Assembly (NCBI GenBank): GCA_002508545.1
Contig: DAVH01000012.1
Location: 81,300-90,570 of the forward strand
DNA from: Methanomassiliicoccus sp. UBA6
GTDB taxonomy: Archaea; Thermoplasmatota; Thermoplasmata; Methanomassiliicoccales; Methanomassiliicoccaceae
DNA length: 9,271 nucleotides
Direction: 5' to 3'
The notes beneath the pieces were generated by a model. The model saw only the letters and a list, made by a program, of their open reading frames with translations, did not search any database and had not been told where the DNA came from. This document shows, piece after piece, positions 5,405 to 9,271 of this stretch. The position numbers and the translations under genes are program-made. How positions within the stretch are numbered: the stretch's first letter is position 1; each line of letters starts with the position of its first letter.

Positions 5405-6217
5405 ATGAAGATGTTGTACAGAGCGGAAGGTGACGGAGAGCCCATCGTCCTCGTGCCCGGGGGCCTCACCGGGTGCGTGAGCTGGGAGCCGCACGCTAGG
5501 AGGCTGGCCGCAGAGCGGAAGGTGGTGAGGGTCCAGCTGCTGACCGTGGAGTACGGTCTGAAGGACCGGCCCTTGCCCCCAGGATACACGTTCCGCACCG
5601 AGAGCGAGGCGCTCGCGAACACTCTGGACTATCTGTTCGGAGCTGACCCGGTGGACATCGCCGCCTGGTCCTTCGGCGCGGCGACCGCCCTGAGCTATGC
5701 ACTGGACAACCCTGAGAGGGTCCGGACCCTGACGTTGATAGAGCCGCCGGCGTTCTGGGTCCTCGACCAGGAGTACCATGATCAGGGGCTGGACGAGCTC
5801 GAACGCTCGAGCAGGGAGACCAGGGGCGACGTTAGCGAGGAGCAGATGGCGGACTTCGTTCACCTGGTGGGCATAATCCCGCCGGATGTCGACCCCAGAA
5901 GTCTGCCTCAGTGGCCCCTGTGGGTCAAGTACCGCCGCTCCCTGCGGGGGAACATCGCTCCCTTCGTCACCCGGGATGACCCCAGTAGGCTGGAACGGAT
6001 TAGGTCCCCGGTGCTGCTGGTCAAGGGCACGGGATCCGCGCCCTTCCTGCATGCGGTCATCGACAGGCTGGCTAGCCGTTTGCCGGATAGCGAGGTGATC
6101 GAGTACCCCGCCGGGCACGCCCCCCACATCGTATCTATGGACCGCTTCATGGAAAAGATGGCGTCGTTCCAGGCGCAGTGGGCGAGAAGGACCGAGATCC
6201 CCCGGGCCTCTAGGTAG
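5405..6217 (+). CDS. Alpha/beta-fold hydrolase
   Basis: A 270-residue soluble hydrolase of unknown substrate. The oxyanion-side loop VPGGLTG is at 17-23. The nucleophile elbow is AWSFGA (87-92) with Ser89, so the first Gly of the usual GxSxG is Ala. His248 in AGHAPH (246-251) is the probable catalytic base. The acid usually found after strand 7 is missing: KGTGSAPF (217-224) has Ser221 where Asp is common. Glu113 in LIEPP after strand 6 is the best replacement, as I recall for relatives with an EPP motif. A lid of about 100 residues (118-205) lies between. GAGGAGGG (5391-5398) places the start at ATG 5405. The gene is alone on its strand and converges with the TIM-barrel gene 23 nt away. It ends in TAG, the only complete gene here to do so. 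No signal peptide. Confidence 0.88.
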   Translation: MKMLYRAEGDGEPIVLVPGGLTGCVSWEPHARRLAAERKVVRVQLLTVEYGLKDRPLPPGYTFRTESEALANTLDYLFGADPVDIAAWSFGAATALSYALDNPERVRTLTLIEPPAFWVLDQEYHDQGLDELERSSRETRGDVSEEQMADFVHLVGIIPPDVDPRSLPQWPLWVKYRRSLRGNIAPFVTRDDPSRLERIRSPVLLVKGTGSAPFLHAVIDRLASRLPDSEVIEYPAGHAPHIVSMDRFMEKMASFQAQWARRTEIPRASR

Positions 6218-6240
6218 GCGGGCGGTATCCTTGCGATAGA

Positions 6241-7029
6241 TCACAGCATGCCGCGCACGGCCTTCACCGACTCGCGCAGCGACGCCGCGGTCTTGACCTC
6301 TACCAGGACCCTTATGTCCTTCCGCCGGGCGAAGTCCAGCATGGCGGGGATGTCTATCGTGCCGGTGCCCGGCACCTGGTGGTCGCTCTTGCCGTTGTAG
6401 TCGTGGAGGTGCATGTGCCGCACGCGGTCCTCGTGGCGGAGGAGCACCTCCCTCTCGCGGAACCCGCCCCGGGCGTCGTGGCCGACGTCCCAGGTCAGGT
6501 GGAAGGAGTCCAGGTAGCACAGCTCTTCGATGGCCTGGGCGATGAACGGCAGGTCGAAGTTGTTCACGTTCTCGGTGCAGATGTCCACCCCGGACGCGGA
6601 GGCCAGTGGGATCATCTCCTTGTAGGCGGTCCACAGGTTGGAGGTGAACTCGTCGAGGTAGCGGTCATAGATCCACACCTTGCGATCGGGCAGTGTGAAG
6701 TAGATGCCCGGGCTGATATGCATGTTGAGCACCTTCACCCCGGCCTGGGCGCACCATCCCAGGGCCTCGCGCATGCGGTCCAGGTGCCCGGCGCGCACCG
6801 TGGGGTGCAGCGAGCCGAGGTCCAGCTCGTCCGGCGAGTGGAGGGTGAACTCGATGCCGGTGCTCGAGGTCACGTCCCTCAGTTCCTGGGGGTCGAGCGC
6901 TTCCGGGCAATTGTCCGGCATGTTCATGTTCAGCTCGATGAACGACAGCTCCAGCTCCTGGCATAGGTCCACCAGGCCGGGCAGGCCGGGCATCTCGATG
7001 AGGGCGGGCATGCCGAGTGAGAAGGGCAT
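6241..7029 (-). CDS. Sugar phosphate isomerase/epimerase-like TIM-barrel protein (AP endonuclease 2 superfamily)
   Basis: A 262-residue xylose-isomerase-like TIM barrel. Strand-end residues typical of the metal site are visible: IELNM (Glu33), LHSP (His64), MHIS (His104), TENV (Glu153), TWDVGHD (Asp181, His184), MHLHDYNG (His199) and VEVK (Glu244). PGTGTIDI (about 210-217) matches the G-x-G-x-I-D loop of the family. Substrate cannot be told; members include isomerases, epimerases, inosose dehydratases and endonuclease IV. I place the start at ATG 7029 (MPFSLGMPALIE), which fits family N-termini; GTG 7044 is in frame and would add five residues. No Shine-Dalgarno is seen, and the TATA-like CTAATATC at 7062-7055 predicts a nearly leaderless mRNA. 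It lies 51 nt after porB on the same strand, so read-through from por is possible. Confidence 0.85.
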   Translation of the reverse strand: MPFSLGMPALIEMPGLPGLVDLCQELELSFIELNMNMPDNCPEALDPQELRDVTSSTGIEFTLHSPDELDLGSLHPTVRAGHLDRMREALGWCAQAGVKVLNMHISPGIYFTLPDRKVWIYDRYLDEFTSNLWTAYKEMIPLASASGVDICTENVNNFDLPFIAQAIEELCYLDSFHLTWDVGHDARGGFREREVLLRHEDRVRHMHLHDYNGKSDHQVPGTGTIDIPAMLDFARRKDIRVLVEVKTAASLRESVKAVRGML

Positions 7030-7053
7030 GATGGTCCACAGCACCGGTGGTAT

Positions 7054-7070
7054 GGATATTAGAACTTGCC
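7054..7070 (-). promoter_or_regulatory. Probable promoter of the TIM-barrel gene
   Basis: On the minus strand, GGCAAGTT is followed by CTAATATC (7062-7055). The TATA centre is about 30 nt before ATG 7029, so transcription would start 3-4 nt before that codon. The octamer and its distance resemble the proposed infB promoter at 1326-1343. It supports ATG 7029 over GTG 7044, which would be only 14-15 nt from the TATA centre and therefore absent from the transcript. Confidence 0.4.
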
Positions 7071-7080
7071 CCTCTACGTC

Positions 7081-8046
7081 TCAGATGCCGTAGAGCGTGT
7101 CCCCGTCGTGCGCCAGGACCTCCTCCTTCGGCGGGAGGACGCAGGGCGGGCTGGGCGCTTCCTCGCCGTAGTTCGCCCTCCACTTCTCGCAAAGCCATGC
7201 CTGCAGCGTGCGGACGTCCGCCTCGCCCATGTGCTTGAACCTGCCCTGGAGCTTGAGGTACTCGGTCACCGGGGCCATGACCTTCGGCTTGTACGTGACC
7301 CTGGGAACGCCGTTCTCCACCTCGTACAGCGTCCACATGCCGGTTTCGACCGCCAGGCGGTTGATGCTCACGCCCTTGGACGGCTCTATCCGCCACCCGG
7401 GGATGCATGGCGTGAGGCAGTGGAGGAACCTGAAGCCCCGCATCTCCTTGGCCTTCTGCACCTTGCGCACGAAGTCGGTGAAGTGCGCAACCGAGAGCGT
7501 CGCGACGTACGGCACGTCATGATCGGCCACGATGCGGGCGATGTCCTTCTTGAAGCGGCGGTTGCCCTTGACCTCCAGGCCGGCCGGCGTCGTGGTGGTC
7601 CACGCTCCGAAGGGGGTGGCGCTGCTCCTCTGGATACCGGTGTTCATGTAGGCCTCGTTGTCCAAGCACACGTAGATGATGTCCTCGTTCCTCTCCGCCG
7701 CTCCCGAGAGCGCCTGCAGCCCGATGTCGAAGGTCCCGCCGTCACCGGCCATCCCCACCACCGTGGCATCGATGTGCCTGCGCCGCAGTGCGGCCTTGAT
7801 GCCGGTGGTGACGGCGCCGGTGTTCTCGAAGGCGGTGAACAGGTACGGCGTCTTCCATGCCGAGTAAGGGTAGAGGGCTCCGAAGACCACCAGGCAGGAG
7901 GCGGGCACGTAGACCACGGTGTTCGGGCCGAGCATCTTGGCGATGTTCTTGGCGGTCACGGCGTACCCGCATCCGGGGCAGGCGCCGTGGCCGTGCGTCA
8001 GAATGTCCTCGCGGGGCACGTCCTTCATGCTTCTCATCTTGTTCAC
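7081..8046 (-). CDS. porB: Pyruvate:ferredoxin oxidoreductase, beta subunit
   Basis: It binds thiamine pyrophosphate and the proximal [4Fe-4S] cluster of the enzyme that interconverts pyruvate + CoA with acetyl-CoA + CO2, using ferredoxin. Over 321 residues: CPGCG (Cys23, Cys26), Cys51 in PASCLVVFG and Cys214 in LTPCIPGW are the four cluster ligands. GDGGTFDIG (101-109) with NEAYMNTGIQRSSATP (130-145) form the TPP/Mg site. NEAYMNTGIQRSSATP followed by FGAWTTTTPAG points to pyruvate-type PorB rather than KorB or VorB. GTG 8046 is chosen: its GTGA overlaps the porA stop and AGGGGGGAG (8060-8052) sits 5 nt upstream. ATG 8037 is an alternative, and a more upstream TTG at 8079 is not needed. The C-terminus (after about 285) is slightly longer than in typical PorB. 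Confidence 0.94.
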   Translation of the reverse strand: MNKMRSMKDVPREDILTHGHGACPGCGYAVTAKNIAKMLGPNTVVYVPASCLVVFGALYPYSAWKTPYLFTAFENTGAVTTGIKAALRRRHIDATVVGMAGDGGTFDIGLQALSGAAERNEDIIYVCLDNEAYMNTGIQRSSATPFGAWTTTTPAGLEVKGNRRFKKDIARIVADHDVPYVATLSVAHFTDFVRKVQKAKEMRGFRFLHCLTPCIPGWRIEPSKGVSINRLAVETGMWTLYEVENGVPRVTYKPKVMAPVTEYLKLQGRFKHMGEADVRTLQAWLCEKWRANYGEEAPSPPCVLPPKEEVLAHDGDTLYGI

Positions 8047-9218
8047 TGCATCTCCCCCCTCAGCGTGTGCCAGGTGCAATCCCTGACCTGCTCGCCGCGA
8101 GCGCTCCGCTCCACGATGTCGTACATGTCCCGCACCGTCTCCACGGTGATGTCCCGGCCCCCGATGCCGGCGATGTGGTCGGTGACCATTATACCGCTGC
8201 CATACAGCGCGTTGCGGACCTCGGTGAACAACGGCCCGTAGCCGTTGAACGCCGCCGAGCGGTCGAAGGTGCCCAGGGACTTGAGGTTCAGCGTCGCCTG
8301 CCTCAGCTCCTGGCCGGGGAAGGGGCGCATGTACCGGAGCTTGATCAGGCCGGCCTTCTTCCCTTCCGACCGGAGCTGGTCCACCGCCTCGCGCGCTATC
8401 CCCGCCCAGGTCCCCAGGCCGGCGAGGGCGTACTCGGCGTCATCCATGCGGTAGCTCTCGAACAGCCCGCCGTACCGGCGGCCGGTGAGAGCGGCGAACT
8501 CTTCGTCCGCCTCCGCGATCGCCACCCTGGCGGCCTCCACCGCCCGGTCCTGCTGGTAGCGCATCTCGGTAGCGAACTCCGGCGGGGTCACGGGATTCAT
8601 CATCACCGGGTCCCGGGGATCGAGCACGTTCACCGGCGAGAACTTCGGCAGGAAGCGGTCCACCACCGCCTGCTCCGGGATGTCCACGCCCTCCACCACA
8701 TGGGAGAGGATGAACCCGTCCAGGCAGACCATGATCGGCAGCATGACCCGGCGGTCCTCGGCTATTCTGAACGCCTGGATGGTCATGTCCAGCGCCTCCT
8801 GGTTGCTCTCGACGTAAACCTGCAGCCAGCCGCTCTCCCGCACCGGCACCGAGTCGTTGTGCTCGGTCCAGATGCCCGAGGCGGCCCCCAGACTGCGGTT
8901 GGCCACCGCCATGACCACCGGCAGCCGTATCGGCGCGGCGGCGAACAGCATCTCGTACATGAGGGCGAGGCCCTGCGAGGAGGTGGCGGTGAAGGTGCGG
9001 ACGCCGCCGGCCGAGGCGCCGATGGCCACGGACATCACCGAGTGCTCGCTCTCCGCGGGGATGAAATCGGCGTCCATCAGGCCGTCGTTGATGAACTCGG
9101 AGATCTGCTCGATGATGATCGTCTGCGGGGTGATGGGGAATCCCGGCACCACTTCTGCTCGAGCCAGCATCGCGCCGTAGGCGACCGCCTGGTCTCCGGT
9201 TATGGTCTTCACTGCCAT
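8043..9218 (-). CDS. porA: Pyruvate:ferredoxin oxidoreductase, alpha subunit
   Basis: The large catalytic subunit, 391 residues, normal for PorA of four-subunit enzymes. In order: GDQAVAYGAMLARAEVVPGF then PITPQT (8-33, FPITPQT at 27-33); AESEHSVMSVAIGASAGG (55-72); TATSSQGLALMYE (77-89); AVANRSLGAASGIWTEHNDS (104-123), the pyrimidine-domain segment near TPP; and YVESNQEALD. The C-terminal half (about 255-370, ALAGLGTWAGIAREAVDQLR then SEGKKAGLIKLRYMRPFPGQ) is the transketolase C-like domain with the R-x-x-R-P-F-P signature. ATG 9218 gives the family start MAVKTITGDQAVAYG. It overlaps porD by 10 nt and porB by 4 nt, so the genes are translationally coupled in the order porD-porA-porB. Confidence 0.96.
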   Translation of the reverse strand: MAVKTITGDQAVAYGAMLARAEVVPGFPITPQTIIIEQISEFINDGLMDADFIPAESEHSVMSVAIGASAGGVRTFTATSSQGLALMYEMLFAAAPIRLPVVMAVANRSLGAASGIWTEHNDSVPVRESGWLQVYVESNQEALDMTIQAFRIAEDRRVMLPIMVCLDGFILSHVVEGVDIPEQAVVDRFLPKFSPVNVLDPRDPVMMNPVTPPEFATEMRYQQDRAVEAARVAIAEADEEFAALTGRRYGGLFESYRMDDAEYALAGLGTWAGIAREAVDQLRSEGKKAGLIKLRYMRPFPGQELRQATLNLKSLGTFDRSAAFNGYGPLFTEVRNALYGSGIMVTDHIAGIGGRDITVETVRDMYDIVERSARGEQVRDCTWHTLRGEMQ

Positions 9219-9271
9219 GTGTCACGCGCCCCCTGCATCATGTCGATGGCGTCCACGGGACAGATGTCCGC
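9209..9271 (-). CDS. porD: Pyruvate:ferredoxin oxidoreductase, delta subunit (C-terminal fragment)
   Basis: Only the last 20 codons are in the window; the start lies beyond 9271. The visible peptide ADICPVDAIDM followed by MQGARDTWQ is the end of the second ferredoxin-type [4Fe-4S] motif (C-P-V-D-A-I). This is expected for PorD, the 2x[4Fe-4S] ferredoxin-like subunit that passes electrons from PorB to external ferredoxin. It ends at TGA 9211-9209, 10 nt inside porA. The position directly before porA matches the standard archaeal order porG-porD-porA-porB, so porG is expected upstream. Confidence 0.85.
   Translation of the reverse strand, partial: ADICPVDAIDMMQGARDTWQ

Noticed and set aside
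5226..5408. A 60-codon TTG-started frame ending in ATGA overlap with the hydrolase start, and a 13-codon ATG frame (5367-5408) within it
   Set aside because: The overlap looks like coupling, but the longer frame crosses the rpl7ae promoter region, has no ribosome binding site and shows no recognisable composition or motif. The 13-codon version is too short to judge.
6215..6396. Read-through of the hydrolase TAG as pyrrolysine
   Set aside because: The extension would be antisense to the TIM-barrel gene until the next TAG and the hydrolase already has a complete fold, so nothing supports a longer product.
8047..8079. TTG 8079 as start of porB
   Set aside because: It would extend porB 33 nt into porA with no family-like residues; GTG 8046 has an ideal Shine-Dalgarno and stop overlap.
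7066..8241. A 391-codon open frame on the plus strand
   Set aside because: It is antisense to porB and the start of porA, both identified by cofactor motifs. No domain is visible in the plus-strand product.
1..9271. CRISPR arrays, tRNA/rRNA genes, insertion sequences or integrases
   Set aside because: No regularly spaced repeats, tRNA-like cloverleaf, rRNA segment, transposase/integrase motif or terminal inverted repeat was found on reading both strands.

Overview
The window looks archaeal. It carries translation factor aIF5B, the archaeal/eukaryotic-type ribosomal proteins aL7ae, aS28e and aL24e, TATA-like promoter elements (two of them consistent with leaderless or nearly leaderless transcripts) and an archaeal-style multi-subunit pyruvate:ferredoxin oxidoreductase. 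DNA is GC-rich, genes are dense, stops are mostly TGA, and 4-nt start/stop overlaps are common. High GC plus this gene set suggests a Thermoplasmatota archaeon, perhaps near Methanomassiliicoccales. That placement is an inference from recall, not a search.

Layout. (1) Positions 1-1304, minus: aIF5B (infB), with its C-terminus cut off by the window start. (2) About 1430-3766, plus: a self-contained cassette of ABC ATPase, ABC-2 permease, DUF2178-like membrane protein and small XRE/HTH regulator. It is preceded by a BRE/TATA-like promoter, a perfect 8+8 bp palindrome and a leader that can fold around the ATPase start codon. (3) 3808-5204, minus: translation operon rpl7ae-rps28e-rpl24e-ndk. (4) 5405-6217, plus: a lone alpha/beta hydrolase. 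(5) 6241-7029, minus: a xylose-isomerase-like TIM-barrel protein. (6) 7081-9271, minus: porD (last 20 residues only), porA and porB; porG is expected further upstream, outside the window.

The main point of interest is the cassette in region 2. In many euryarchaea the order rpl7ae-rps28e-rpl24e-ndk-infB is continuous. Here the ABC/DUF2178/HTH cassette sits on the opposite strand exactly between ndk and infB, and infB has its own TATA-like element placed for leaderless transcription. The cassette has what a self-regulated transporter module would need: a probable autoregulator as its last gene, an operator-like palindrome between TATA and the predicted start of transcription, and a structured leader containing a possible 28-codon ORF whose stop overlaps the TTG start of the ATPase. 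The transported substrate cannot be read from the sequence.

The rest is mostly housekeeping: ribosome biogenesis and nucleotide balance (region 3) and ferredoxin-linked pyruvate/acetyl-CoA interconversion (region 6). No tRNA, rRNA, CRISPR array, transposase or integrase was seen.
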